A stretch of DNA of 64,000 nucleotides from Flavobacterium johnsoniae UW101 (GCF_000016645.1 NC_009441.1:744001-808000), one strand, 5' to 3'. Shown: positions 6,279 through 14,590, numbered from the stretch's first letter. The notes: generated from the sequence alone by a model not told the origin. Numbers and translations: made by a program.

Positions 6279-7606
6279 TTCTCAAGTCGTTCAAATTTCT
6301 GTTTGTATTTTTGAACATATTTATTCCACTCCTCATCATTTTTATAAACAGAAAAAGCATATTCAACGGTTTCTTTACTAAAATGATTTCCAAAAATATT
6401 ATCTAAATATTGAATTCCTGAATCGATTACTTGTTTTAAAACCTGCAACTTATCAATTCCAGTTGCTTTACAGGCTTTATCCAGCCATAATCCTTTTCCA
6501 ATTTTCACATATTCTACAAGAAGATTTTCTGTTATAAATTGAGAAGGAACATCGTTGATATCAGGTTGATGTTTTCCGTTTTTAAAAACTAACAAAATCA
6601 ATTCTTCCGAATAATAATCTTCTGGAATCAATCTCAACATTGTACCGTTTTCTGCTGCTTTAAAACAAAGTGCTTCCGTTATAAATTCATCAGGAATTAC
6701 CTGAATCGCAAAACCATCTTTGCTTACTAATTTTTCGCAGAGTTCAGAAGTTATTAAATCCTGATCGACAAACGGCAAAGCATGAAATGTAATATTTAAT
6801 GCCAAATTGCAGAGTTCTTCGGTTTTAAATTGCTTCGGAACTAGTTTAAGATCCCTATAATTTGCCAAAACACGCTCACGCCAATATTCGTAAGTTTTAG
6901 CTGGCGGATTATTTTGTTTTAAAACCAATTCGCCTCTTGCCAGATCTCGTTCTAATTCTTCAAAAGTTTCAATTAACGGATTATCGAGTAATTTTCTAAG
7001 TTCGTTTGAAATAATTTCTTCGTCGGTTTCATCATCATATTCACATTCATTTTTCGGATCAATTTCATCTCTGTCATTATAATAAAACAAATCATTTTTT
7101 CTTTCTGCAAATGCCGTATTGTGATCTGTAACAATAAAAACCGGAGAATTTATAGAACCCGAACAATTGAAATTTCCATGATTGTAATACGTCATCACTA
7201 CTTCTTTTGCTGTAACGTTTTCTTTTATTTCAACATTGGCACCGCCAAGTAAAAGACTTTGGCAGTTTACATTTCCGTTTATAAAAACATACGGTCCATA
7301 ATCGCCTTCGGCATTAATAATTGAACCGCTTACATAGAAATTTCCATTTATAAAAATGCCTTCAATTCTTATTTCTTCAATATTTTTAGCCGGAAGATTT
7401 AGCAATTTAGCCAGCCATTTTTTCTCTTTATCTTCATAAAGGTCTAAATAAAAATTTCCTTCAAAATTGGCATTTTCTTCTGCCGTTAGAAAAAAATCTT
7501 CGTCTTCCCATTCATCAAAATAATCAAACTTTTCATCCTCAGTTAAAAAAGGATATTTGGTTTTGATTTCGGCAATTGTTGTTAATTTGAAATTGGAAGT
7601 CTGCAT
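6275..7606 (-). CDS. Protein with bactofilin-like beta repeats and DUF4116-like repeats
   Basis: I start it at MQTSNFKLTT (443 aa); the open frame extends 22 codons further but that extension looks non-coding. Residues about 75-165 form short repeats (IRIEGIFINGNFYVSGSI, YVFINGNVNCQSLLLGG, VTAKEVVMTYYNHGNFNCSGSI) like a polymer-forming or beta-helix module. An acidic linker follows (about 178-200, DPKNECEYDDETDEE). Residues about 250-370 contain four to five helical repeats with the pattern L-x-L(I)-P-x-x-F/Y-x-T/S-E-x-L, resembling DUF4116. No signal peptide, so probably cytoplasmic. It is coupled by ATGA overlap to the P-loop-less ABC-like protein, which suggests the two products act together. 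Function unknown. Confidence 0.7.
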   Translation of the reverse strand: MQTSNFKLTTIAEIKTKYPFLTEDEKFDYFDEWEDEDFFLTAEENANFEGNFYLDLYEDKEKKWLAKLLNLPAKNIEEIRIEGIFINGNFYVSGSIINAEGDYGPYVFINGNVNCQSLLLGGANVEIKENVTAKEVVMTYYNHGNFNCSGSINSPVFIVTDHNTAFAERKNDLFYYNDRDEIDPKNECEYDDETDEEIISNELRKLLDNPLIETFEELERDLARGELVLKQNNPPAKTYEYWRERVLANYRDLKLVPKQFKTEELCNLALNITFHALPFVDQDLITSELCEKLVSKDGFAIQVIPDEFITEALCFKAAENGTMLRLIPEDYYSEELILLVFKNGKHQPDINDVPSQFITENLLVEYVKIGKGLWLDKACKATGIDKLQVLKQVIDSGIQYLDNIFGNHFSKETVEYAFSVYKNDEEWNKYVQKYKQKFERLEK

Positions 7607-7780
7607 TTTATTGGTATTGTTCGAAGTGATTTTTTGAATATCAAGATTACGTAATTCTAAATTGAAAATCAAACGATAGTCAGAAAAGTTGTATTTTTAC
7701 CCGCGAAAAGATTTACAATTTGTATCTCACAAGAACGAACTTGTTTTCTACTGAAACCAAAAATGTAACCAATTTTTAAA

Positions 7781-7788
7781 TATCTTTG
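7781..7788 (+). promoter_or_regulatory. -7 element directly in front of the XRE regulator
   Basis: TATCTTTG ends four bases before the ATG at 7793, so transcription would begin at or next to the start codon. No clear -33 element is visible. Confidence 0.45.
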
Positions 7789-7792
7789 AACT

Positions 7793-8206
7793 ATGAGCAC
7801 AGTAAAACCAAAACATATCGGCAGAAACATTAGCCGAATTAGAGAACTGAGAGATATGAAGCAGGAAGCACTTGCTATTGCAATTGGTACAAACCAACAA
7901 TCTATCTCTATTATTGAAGGAAGCGAAAGTGTTGATGAAGAGAAACTAAAGAAAATTGCGGAAGCTTTGGGAGTTTCAGCAGAAACTATTAAAAATTTTT
8001 CTGAAGATGCTGTTTTTAATATTATTGGAAATACTATTGAAATAGAAAATAATACTGGTTCTTCAGTAATAAGTTATGGATGCACTTTTAATCCTTTAGA
8101 TAAACTTATTGAATCTATTGAAAAGAATGAAAAACTTTATGAAAGATTAATTCAAATAGAAAGAGAGAAAGCTGCTTATTTGGAGAAGTTACTTGATAAG
8201 AAATAG
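7793..8206 (+). CDS. XRE-family HTH transcriptional regulator
   Basis: A 137-residue protein. Residues about 10-68 are an XRE/Cro helix-turn-helix (ISRIRELRDMKQEALAIAIGTNQQSISIIEGSESVDEEKLKKIAEALGVSAETIKNF). The middle (NIIGNTIEIENNTGSSVISYGCTFNPLDKLIESIEKNEKLYERL) and the C-terminal coiled coil match a type of XRE regulator common in Flavobacteriaceae. It stands alone, divergent from the 6275-7606 gene and convergent with the membrane protein at 8339. A perfect -7 element lies four bases before the start codon. Targets unknown. Confidence 0.88.
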   Translation: MSTVKPKHIGRNISRIRELRDMKQEALAIAIGTNQQSISIIEGSESVDEEKLKKIAEALGVSAETIKNFSEDAVFNIIGNTIEIENNTGSSVISYGCTFNPLDKLIESIEKNEKLYERLIQIEREKAAYLEKLLDKK

Positions 8207-8227
8207 AAATTTATTTTTATAAAAATA

Positions 8228-8268
8228 AAAAACCGAAGTTTTGAAATTTCAAAAGCTTCGGTTTTTTT
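8228..8268 (+). terminator. Intrinsic terminator after the XRE gene
   Basis: A long hairpin AACCGAAGTTTTGAAA / TTTCAAAAGCTTCGGTT (one bulged G) is followed by seven T. The outer stem is the same ACCGAAG stem used at 1281 and 3490. Confidence 0.8.
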
Positions 8269-8338
8269 ATTCTTTAATTTTTATGCGTGTTATTTTACAC
8301 CTTCTATATATAATTTTTCAAACTTAAAAAACTAAATT

Positions 8339-9259
8339 CTATATATATATTAAAACTGATATCATGATTGAAATTGATAATATTGCAATTAAGGAAGTTA
8401 TAGTAACTATTAAATATATTAAAGTCTTGGGATCTAAATCTTGATCTTGCGCCATCGCATATTGAAAAATAGAAGAAAGAGATGTCGATATAAAAAGAAT
8501 TATACAGATAAAAACTGTTAACCATTTGTAACCAAAAAAAGAGTTAATTGAAAGTATAAAAGTTCTATATCCAATTTTTGTATCTTTTGAATCGATTGGC
8601 CTTGTGTCCTTAATATCTCCATTTAAAAGTTTTCCCACAACATTAAATCTAGCATTAGGAGTGTTTAAAAAATACGCCTCTATCAATACTTCATCCCCCT
8701 TGTTCAACAAACTTGGAAGATAAATTACACTGCTTTTCGCTTTTCCGTTTTTATAAGAAAGTTCCGAATTTTGTTGATTCGCATCAGATTTTTTTCTAAC
8801 CTGCAAAATAGTGCTCAAATTATTTTTATCATAAATAATTTGAAAATTAACAGGTCCATCAAGAAAATCCGATTTAACTAAGCTCACATTCCCCGTATTT
8901 TTTAATTTTATAGTTAGTTTTGAAATATTGTTTACAGCGGCACTGTCATAACTGATCACCAAATTTCCTTGAAAATTACTAGATTCTGAAATTATAGGTT
9001 CAAAATTACTATTCAAAACAGTTAATTCCTTCCTATCACTTTCATATGAAGTAATAAAATATGAAGCTAAAATCGGAAATATAACCCCAAAAATTGCAAT
9101 AATAATTTCTGGTTTTTTATACCAAGGTTTTTCAGATATTAACTTTTGTCGTTCTCTTCTTAAATAAGCTTCTTTTCCAAGAATATCTCTTATTTTTTGA
9201 TCCCGAATGTAACTCTCTTTTGTTCTATCATTATCAAAAGGTAATTCTTCGTCAGTCAT
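8339..9259 (-). CDS. Membrane-anchored hypothetical protein
   Basis: A 306-residue protein. A charged N-terminal about 45 residues (DEELPFDNDRTKESYIRDQKIRDILG) precede a membrane segment (about 49-70, EIIIAIFGVIFPILASYFIT). A soluble, probably periplasmic, domain of about 170 residues follows, including SKLTIKLKNTGNVSLVKSDF, which resembles immunoglobulin-like strands. Two C-terminal membrane segments end the protein (about 242-264 and 280-306). No signal peptidase site and no named family recognised. It ends convergently with the XRE gene and its upstream side faces a 736-base gene-free stretch. Confidence 0.7.
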   Translation of the reverse strand: MTDEELPFDNDRTKESYIRDQKIRDILGKEAYLRRERQKLISEKPWYKKPEIIIAIFGVIFPILASYFITSYESDRKELTVLNSNFEPIISESSNFQGNLVISYDSAAVNNISKLTIKLKNTGNVSLVKSDFLDGPVNFQIIYDKNNLSTILQVRKKSDANQQNSELSYKNGKAKSSVIYLPSLLNKGDEVLIEAYFLNTPNARFNVVGKLLNGDIKDTRPIDSKDTKIGYRTFILSINSFFGYKWLTVFICIILFISTSLSSIFQYAMAQDQDLDPKTLIYLIVTITSLIAILSISIMISVLIYI

Positions 9260-9590
9260 TAAAAAAAGTTTATAGTTAGTGTTAATTTAAATTTAATTTT
9301 AGGACAATTTAACCAAAATAATCATATTTCATAATAAAAAAAACGCATAATAGAACCACACACATTACAAAGTCAAATTTTATCTTGAGAATAGATATTT
9401 TTATCCTAATTATAAAGCTCTGCCAAATGAAAAACAAAACAAAAATATCATCTCTAAGGAACATCATTGCAGAAATTCTGAAATTTTAAGTTACTAAATT
9501 TTATTATCTACAGAATCTACATGAAGTACAATTGACCTTTTTGTAAGTCTCCAAAATGATTCTTCGTTTCTCAGAATAACAAATTGTCTG
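9260..9590. other. Gene-free AT-rich stretch
   Basis: No credible gene or structured repeat seen. One 20-codon frame (9427-9489, MKNKTKISSLRN...) lacks a recognisable promoter and terminator. Confidence 0.5.
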
Positions 9591-9760
9591 CATTTTAATC
9601 TTTGAGGAGTTCCTGGCGAAGATTTCTCGTTTCTCGAAATGACAAGATTGTGATTACATGTGATTTTGAAAAGAAAAAATCTGCAAAATCTGCGTGAAAC
9701 AAAACAGACAATCTTTGTGGAGTTACTTGCGATCCTTCGACTCCGCTCAGGAAGACAAAA
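9590..9760. repeat. Truncated REP-like elements
   Basis: AGGAGTTCCTGGCGAAGATTTCTC...TCGAAATGACAAGATT (about 9604-9650) matches, in inverse orientation, one half of the element at 5061-5167. AATCTTTGTGGAGTTACTTGCGATCCTTCGACTCCGCTCAGGA (about 9709-9752) matches one half of the 3533-3640 type joined to the 5061 loop. Neither has its second arm. Confidence 0.65.
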
Positions 9761-9764
9761 CAAA

Positions 9765-9905
9765 ACTTAAACTTTGTGTTCTTTGCAACAAAAAACTTTG
9801 CGACTTCGCGTCTTTGCGAGCAAAAATCTCCTGCGCACTTTGCGTAAACCTTAGCGTTCTTTGCGGTTAAAAAACTTCATGCCTTAGCGCCTTTGTGGCA
9901 AAAAC
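9765..9905. repeat. Degenerate CTTTGCG-type intergenic repeat cluster
   Basis: Phrases such as ACTTTGCGACTTCGCGTCTTTGCGAG, CACTTTGCGTAAACCTTAGCG and TTCTTTGCGGTTAAAAA recur in this stretch. The last resembles the arm CTTTGCGGTTAAAAAA of the element at 61859-61969. Confidence 0.6.
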
Positions 9906-9959
9906 AATAAATAAGAAAACTTTAATAAATCTGCTATACGCCACTAATTCAAAAATCAT

Positions 9960-9967
9960 TAATTTTG
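9960..9967 (+). promoter_or_regulatory. -7 element in front of aminopeptidase P
   Basis: TAATTTTG matches TAnnTTTG and lies 28 bases before the start codon at 9996. No good -33 element is seen. Confidence 0.4.
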
Positions 9968-9995
9968 AAATTCAAAGTTCAAAAACGAAACAATT

Positions 9996-11288
9996 ATGAA
10001 ATATCATCAAATAAACAGCGCTCTTTTTGTAAAAAACCGCAGAAAGTTCATGGCTGAAATGAAACCTAATTCTGTTGCAGTATTCAACTCAAATGACATT
10101 TACCCAATTAGTGCCGACAGTACTTTACCATTTGCACAGCACAGAGATATTTTCTATCTGAGCGGTGTAGATCAGGAAGAAAGTGTTTTGCTTTTGTTTC
10201 CGGATGCGCCTTATGAGCATCAAAGAGAAATTCTTTTTTTGAGAGAAACCAACGATCATATTGCTGTTTGGGAAGGTGAAAAACTGACTAAAGAACGTGC
10301 TTTTCAGGTTTCTGGAATTAGAACCGTTTATTGGTTACAGGATTTTCATAAAATTTTGAACGAAATGATGACGTATGCCGATACGATGTACATCAATACA
10401 AACGAACATTACCGCGCAACTGTTGAAACAGAAACCCGCGAAGCTCGTTTTGTAAAATGGTGGAAAGAACGTTATCCAGCACACAATGTTGCAAAAAGCA
10501 ACCCAATTTTACAAAGACTTCGTTCTGTAAAAGAAAGCGAAGAAATCGATTTGATTCAGCACGCTTGTGATATTACAGAAAAAGGTTTCCGCAGATTATT
10601 AGGATTCGTAAAACCAAATGTTACCGAATATGAAGTTGAAGCTGAATTAGCACACGAATTCATTCGTAACCGTTCTAAAGGTTTTGCATATACACCAATT
10701 ATCGCTTCTGGAAACAATGCTAATGTTTTACATTATATCGAAAACAACCAGCAATGTAAAGAAGGTGATTTGTTATTATTAGACGTTGCTGCAGAATATG
10801 CAAACTATTCAAGCGATATGACGAGAACAATTCCGGTTTCGGGACGTTTTACAGAACGTCAAAAAGCGGTTTATAATGCTGTTTTGAGAGTTAAAAACGA
10901 AGCTACTAAAATGCTTACGCCAGGAACGCTTTGGAAACAATATCATATTGAAGTGGGTAAAATCATGACTTCTGAATTGCTTGGTTTAGGTTTACTAGAC
11001 AAAGCCGATGTTCAGAACGAAAATCCAGAATGGCCTGCTTACAAAAAATATTTCATGCACGGAACTTCTCACCACATGGGACTTGACACGCACGATTACG
11101 GATTGCTTCATGAACCAATGAAACCAAATATGGTTTTTACAGTTGAACCGGGAATTTATATTCCGGCAGAAAAATTCGGAATTCGTTTAGAAGATAATGT
11201 TGTGGTTCAGGAAAAAGGAGAACCTTTCAACTTGATGCGCAACATTCCTGTTGAAGCTGACGAGATTGAAACATTGATGAATGAATAA
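9996..11288 (+). CDS. Xaa-Pro aminopeptidase (aminopeptidase P, M24B)
   Basis: A 430-residue cytoplasmic metallopeptidase that removes N-terminal residues preceding proline. An N-terminal creatinase-like domain (about 1-175) is followed by the pita-bread catalytic domain. The dinuclear metal ligands are all present: D263 (LLLLDVAAEY), D274 (YSSDMTRTIPVSG), H359 (HGTSHHMGLDTHD), E384 (TVEPGIY) and E399 (GIRLEDN). Length matches bacterial PepP. The hydrolase gene downstream begins within or eight bases beyond its stop, and that product also resembles a proline-specific peptidase, so the two may work on proline peptides together (inference). Confidence 0.93.
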   Translation: MKYHQINSALFVKNRRKFMAEMKPNSVAVFNSNDIYPISADSTLPFAQHRDIFYLSGVDQEESVLLLFPDAPYEHQREILFLRETNDHIAVWEGEKLTKERAFQVSGIRTVYWLQDFHKILNEMMTYADTMYINTNEHYRATVETETREARFVKWWKERYPAHNVAKSNPILQRLRSVKESEEIDLIQHACDITEKGFRRLLGFVKPNVTEYEVEAELAHEFIRNRSKGFAYTPIIASGNNANVLHYIENNQQCKEGDLLLLDVAAEYANYSSDMTRTIPVSGRFTERQKAVYNAVLRVKNEATKMLTPGTLWKQYHIEVGKIMTSELLGLGLLDKADVQNENPEWPAYKKYFMHGTSHHMGLDTHDYGLLHEPMKPNMVFTVEPGIYIPAEKFGIRLEDNVVVQEKGEPFNLMRNIPVEADEIETLMNE

Positions 11289-11295
11289 TTCACTG

Positions 11296-12192
11296 ATGAA
11301 AAAGATTTTTCTCTTTGGCTTTTTATTGTTTCTGGCAAATATTTACGCGCAAACCGAAGGTTATGCCGTAAATAACGACGGAAGCAAAACATATTACAAA
11401 ACATTCGGAAAAGGCGAACCGCTTTTAATTATAAACGGCGGCCCGGGAATGAACAGTAATGGTTTTGAAGATATGGCAAAAACTTTGGGCGAAAATCAGC
11501 AAACAATTATTTATGACCAAAGAGGAACCGGAAAATCGAAACTTTCAAAATTAGACGCTAAGACAATTTCTATGCGTTTAATGATTGATGATATTGAATC
11601 ATTGAGAAAACATCTTAAAATCAAAAAATGGAATATTCTCGGACATTCTTTTGGAGGAATGTTGGGTTCATATTACGCAACTATTTATCCCAACAGTATC
11701 AACAAGTTGATTTTATCTTCTTCTGGAGGTGTAGATTTATCTTTATTGAAAGGCCCGAATTTAATCGAATCGAATCTTTCGAAAGTTGAAATAGATTCTA
11801 TGAATTACTGGAATGATAAAATCGAAAAAGGCGATACATCTCACAAAGCAAGACTCGGACGCGGTCGTGCCATGGCTCCGGCTTATGTCTACGATCAAAA
11901 ATTTATTCCGATTATTGCCGAAAGATTAACTCAGGGAAATTCGACAATCAATGGTTTGTTATGGTCGGACATGCAGAAAATGAATTTTGACTATAAATCT
12001 AAACTGAAGAATTTCAAAAATCCTGTTTTAATTATTCAGGGAAAAGAAGATATTATCAGCAATGAAATTGGAGAATTGGCACATAAGACTTTTCCAAATT
12101 CGAAATTGATTTTATTAGAACATTCCAAACATTACGGATGGCTTGATGCCAGAGAAAAGTATTTCAACGATATTAATTCATTTTTAAAATAA
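11296..12192 (+). CDS. Secreted alpha/beta hydrolase, proline iminopeptidase-like
   Basis: Starting at the ATG at 11296 gives a clean signal peptide (MKKIFLFGFLLFLANIYAQ). An in-frame ATG at 11281, overlapping the pepP stop by eight bases, is the alternative. The alpha/beta-hydrolase signatures are present: oxyanion-hole HG-type motif as NGGPGMNS, YDQRGTGKS, nucleophile elbow GHSFGG, acid in GKEDIIS and histidine in EHSKHYGW. The GGPG plus DQRGTGKS combination is characteristic of the prolyl aminopeptidase (S33) group, so that is the best guess; a general esterase cannot be excluded. Likely periplasmic or outer-membrane-associated. It probably shares a transcript with pepP and is followed by a strong terminator. 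Confidence 0.85.
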   Translation: MKKIFLFGFLLFLANIYAQTEGYAVNNDGSKTYYKTFGKGEPLLIINGGPGMNSNGFEDMAKTLGENQQTIIYDQRGTGKSKLSKLDAKTISMRLMIDDIESLRKHLKIKKWNILGHSFGGMLGSYYATIYPNSINKLILSSSGGVDLSLLKGPNLIESNLSKVEIDSMNYWNDKIEKGDTSHKARLGRGRAMAPAYVYDQKFIPIIAERLTQGNSTINGLLWSDMQKMNFDYKSKLKNFKNPVLIIQGKEDIISNEIGELAHKTFPNSKLILLEHSKHYGWLDAREKYFNDINSFLK

Positions 12193-12195
12193 AAT

Positions 12196-12227
12196 AAAAA
12201 GCTGTCTCAAAAGGACAGCTTTTTTGC
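12196..12227 (+). terminator. Intrinsic terminator after the hydrolase
   Basis: AGCTGTC/GACAGCT stem with loop TCAAAAG (about 12200-12220), A-run before and T6 after. Confidence 0.85.
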
Positions 12228-12257
12228 TTCTCAAATATTTGCAAAATTTATTCTATG

Positions 12258-12556
12258 TGTAAAAACCCCAGCGGGGTGAAATTTTTATCTTATTCTTTGC
12301 TACAAATATTTCGCTTCTCCGAAGCTTATAAAAGAAACACACTCCTCTTGAATTAACAGAATATTTATAAATTATTCCATCGGCAGACCCCAGCGGGGTA
12401 AAATATTTATAGGATTTCAATAAGACAAATATAAAAAAGCTCCAGAGGAGCGACATATATTAAGAATGTATAAAAATATGTCGCTCCTCCGGAGCTTTAT
12501 GTTGTAAAAAACATTTTTGTCTATAAATATTTCGCTTCTCCGAAGCTTATAAAAAA
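12258..12556. repeat. Cluster of GC-palindrome intergenic repeats
   Basis: Two copies of CCCCAGCGGGGT (12268 and 12389 region), both followed by (G/A)AAATNTTTAT, alternate with ATTTCGCTTCTCCGAAGCTTATAA (12307 and 12527 regions, same orientation) and with an inverted pair built on GCTCCAGAGGAGCGACATAT / ATGTCGCTCCTCCGGAGCTT (12440-12500). No gene is visible here, so the whole 12228-12550 spacer is repeat. Confidence 0.75.
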
Positions 12557-12588
12557 AGCTGCCTCTTTTGAGACAGCTTTTTTTAAAA
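12554..12588 (-). terminator. Intrinsic terminator after ferritin
   Basis: AAAGCTG-CCTC-TTTT-GAG-ACAGCTTT hairpin (about 12556-12581). On the minus strand it ends in a T-run. Confidence 0.75.
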
Positions 12589-12604
12589 TTATATAAATCG
12601 ATTA

Positions 12605-13123
12605 TTATCCGATTTTTGCTATTTGCACATCTAATTGGAATTTGCCAGCAGCTTCATTTTCATCGATTAACTCAAAAAGCTCTAAAGCCCTTCTTGCGTT
12701 TTTCTCTTCTTCTCTTTGCTCAGCAACATACCACATCATAAAATCTTCTGTAGCGTAGTCATTCTCAGCTCTACATTTTGCGATTACTTTATTGATTGCC
12801 TGAGTAACAGCAATTTCATTTTGTAAAGCAATTTCAAATACTTCTCTCAAAGAAGCAAATTCTTGCTGCACTTCTGGAATAGATGGCGTAACGGCAATCC
12901 CTCCCATATCTGTAATATATTTGAAAACTTTTAGAAAATGCTCTCTTTCTTCTTCGGCCTGCTTATACAAATAAGATGCTGTATTTGCATAACCGTTTCT
13001 ATCCAGCCATGCAGCCATAGCTAAATATTTGTTAGATGCGTCACTTTCTAATTTTGCCTGTAAGTTTAATATATTTTCTACACCTTCAACTAATGAAGTA
13101 CGTGTTCTTAGTAAATCTTTCAT
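12605..13123 (-). CDS. ftnA: Non-haem ferritin
   Basis: A 172-residue four-helix-bundle iron-storage protein that oxidises Fe(II) and stores it as mineral in a 24-mer in the cytoplasm. Ferroxidase residues are visible: E26 in helix A (LQAKLESDASNKYLAMAAWLDRNGY), the ExxH of helix B (E59, H62 in EEEREHFLKVF) and the helix-C/D glutamates in NEIAVTQAINKV and VAEQREEEKNARRALEL. Length and helix pattern match bacterial FtnA rather than Dps or bacterioferritin (no haem-ligating Met motif seen). Monocistronic, with its own terminator. An iron- or stress-dependent promoter is not recognisable. Confidence 0.93.
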   Translation of the reverse strand: MKDLLRTRTSLVEGVENILNLQAKLESDASNKYLAMAAWLDRNGYANTASYLYKQAEEEREHFLKVFKYITDMGGIAVTPSIPEVQQEFASLREVFEIALQNEIAVTQAINKVIAKCRAENDYATEDFMMWYVAEQREEEKNARRALELFELIDENEAAGKFQLDVQIAKIG

Positions 13124-13212
13124 ATCCTTTAATTTTTATATGTGTAAAATTACAAAAATTAAAGAAGACCGTCCTAACTGCCTGAAAATTTGGATTTAAT
13201 CTAAGTAAGAAT

Positions 13213-13569
13213 CTAAATAAGCTCGACGTTTACAATATTACAAAGCATAGAATGCAAACTGAGGGTAAATTTAGTTCCGTTTAGTAAATCTCTTAACTGT
13301 ACTATTTCACAGATAGTAAGATTTCTGGAAAAATTTCTTTTGGTAGTTTCAATCAGCTGCGCGTCTGACTGATCAGATAAGTCATAAAGCATATTGAGAA
13401 TGTCAACGCTGTTAACCTTTCTTTGAAAAATCAAAAAATCATGAATTTTATAACTTGACACTGTATCAACAAAATTGATAATTATACTATTGGTCAAATC
13501 ACATTGATAACTGTATCCTTTTTCGGTTTCAAATAATACTTTGGTGGTCAAATCACTAACTAATGCCAT
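13213..13569 (-). CDS. Hypothetical protein (118 aa)
   Basis: Start chosen at the ATG at 13569 (MALVSDLTTKVLFETEKGYSYQC); the open frame runs 18 codons further through an AT-rich hydrophobic stretch that looks non-coding. The protein has no signal peptide, membrane segment or recognised domain. The first half looks like beta strands (TKVLFETEKGYSYQCDLTNSIIINFVDTV) and the second half is helical with NLTICEIVQLRDLLNGTKFTLSLHSMLCNIV. It sits alone between ferritin and the divergent AIM24 gene. Codon use looks like its neighbours, so I take it as a real gene of unknown function. Confidence 0.6.
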   Translation of the reverse strand: MALVSDLTTKVLFETEKGYSYQCDLTNSIIINFVDTVSSYKIHDFLIFQRKVNSVDILNMLYDLSDQSDAQLIETTKRNFSRNLTICEIVQLRDLLNGTKFTLSLHSMLCNIVNVELI

Positions 13570-13748
13570 TCTGATAAAATATAATAACGGTGCAAAAATA
13601 TAGAATTTAAAGTAATTAAACACATAATTAAGACTAATTTAAAATAACAAAATGATTTTATGTTTTTAAAAACCACTGAACTACACCAAAAATTGTAACA
13701 TTCTGCTGCATCATGAGTCTAATTTTAAAAACAAATAACTAAGAAATC

Positions 13749-14552
13749 ATGCAGGCACACGAAATAGATTATCAGATTTTTGGAGAAGAAATGCAATATG
13801 TCGAGATAGAATTAGATCCGCAGGAAATTGTAATTGCCGAAGCCGGCAGTTTTATGATGATGGAAAACAATATTCAGATGGAAACCATATTTGGAGACGG
13901 TTCTCAACAACAAGGCTCAGGTTTGTTTGGCAAACTTTTAAGCGCGGGTAAAAGAGTCCTTACGGGCGAAAGTTTATTTATGACCGCATTTTTAAACCAA
14001 GGAAATACTAAAAGCAAAGTATCATTTGCATCGCCCTATCCTGGAAAAATCCTTCCAATTGACTTAACAGAATTTCAAGGTAAGTTTATCTGCCAGAAAA
14101 GTTCTTTTTTATGCGCTGCAAAAGGCGTTTCGGTCGGGATCGAATTCTCTCAGAAATTAGGACGAGGCTTATTTGGCGGTGAAGGCTTTATTATGCAGAA
14201 AATAGAAGGAGACGGAATAGCATTTGTACACTCTGGCGGAACAATGGCTAAAAAAGTTTTGGGTCATGGCGAAGTTCTAAAAGTAGATACGGGATGTATT
14301 ATTGGTTTTACCAAAGATGTAGATTATGATATTGAATTTATTGGCGGCATCAAAAATTCTATTTTTGGAGGCGAAGGATTATTTTATGCCACATTAAAAG
14401 GTCCGGGAACGGTTTACATACAATCACTTCCTTTCTCCAGATTAGCAGACCGAATTATAGCATCGGCACCAAGATCTGGCGGAAACAGCCGTGACGAAGG
14501 AAGCCTCCTTGGCGGATTAGGAAATCTCCTGGACGGTGATAATAGATTTTAA
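13749..14552 (+). CDS. AIM24 / TIGR00266-family protein
   Basis: A 267-residue glycine-rich, beta-stranded protein with the family phrases: EAGSFMMMENNIQMETIFG near the N-terminus, the LFGKLLSAGKRVLTGESLFMTAFLNQG segment, FASPYPGKILPIDL, GVGIEFS-like strands, FGGEGFIMQKIEGDGIAFVHSGG and a C-terminal GGIKNSIFGGEGLFYATLKGPGTVYIQSLPFSRLADRI. The family occurs in bacteria and in mitochondria (Aim24); its biochemical role is not established. No signal peptide. A hairpin terminator follows, so it appears monocistronic. Confidence 0.88.
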   Translation: MQAHEIDYQIFGEEMQYVEIELDPQEIVIAEAGSFMMMENNIQMETIFGDGSQQQGSGLFGKLLSAGKRVLTGESLFMTAFLNQGNTKSKVSFASPYPGKILPIDLTEFQGKFICQKSSFLCAAKGVSVGIEFSQKLGRGLFGGEGFIMQKIEGDGIAFVHSGGTMAKKVLGHGEVLKVDTGCIIGFTKDVDYDIEFIGGIKNSIFGGEGLFYATLKGPGTVYIQSLPFSRLADRIIASAPRSGGNSRDEGSLLGGLGNLLDGDNRF

Positions 14553-14555
14553 TTT

Positions 14556-14590
14556 TAAATGGCTTTCAGAAACGGAAGCCATTTTTTATT
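14556..14590 (+). terminator. Intrinsic terminator after the AIM24 gene
   Basis: AAATGGCTT...AAGCCATTT hairpin (about 14557-14584) followed by T-rich sequence. Confidence 0.75.

Noticed and set aside
9427..9489. 20-codon frame MKNKTKISSLRN... in the gene-free gap
   Set aside because: No promoter or terminator and surrounded by degenerate repeats.
9494..9763. 89-aa leftward frame across the repeat half-elements
   Set aside because: The translation is entirely made of repeat-derived words; not conserved as a protein in appearance.
12253..12456. 67-aa leftward frame in the GC-palindrome cluster
   Set aside because: Encoded by intergenic repeats; no ribosome-binding or promoter support.
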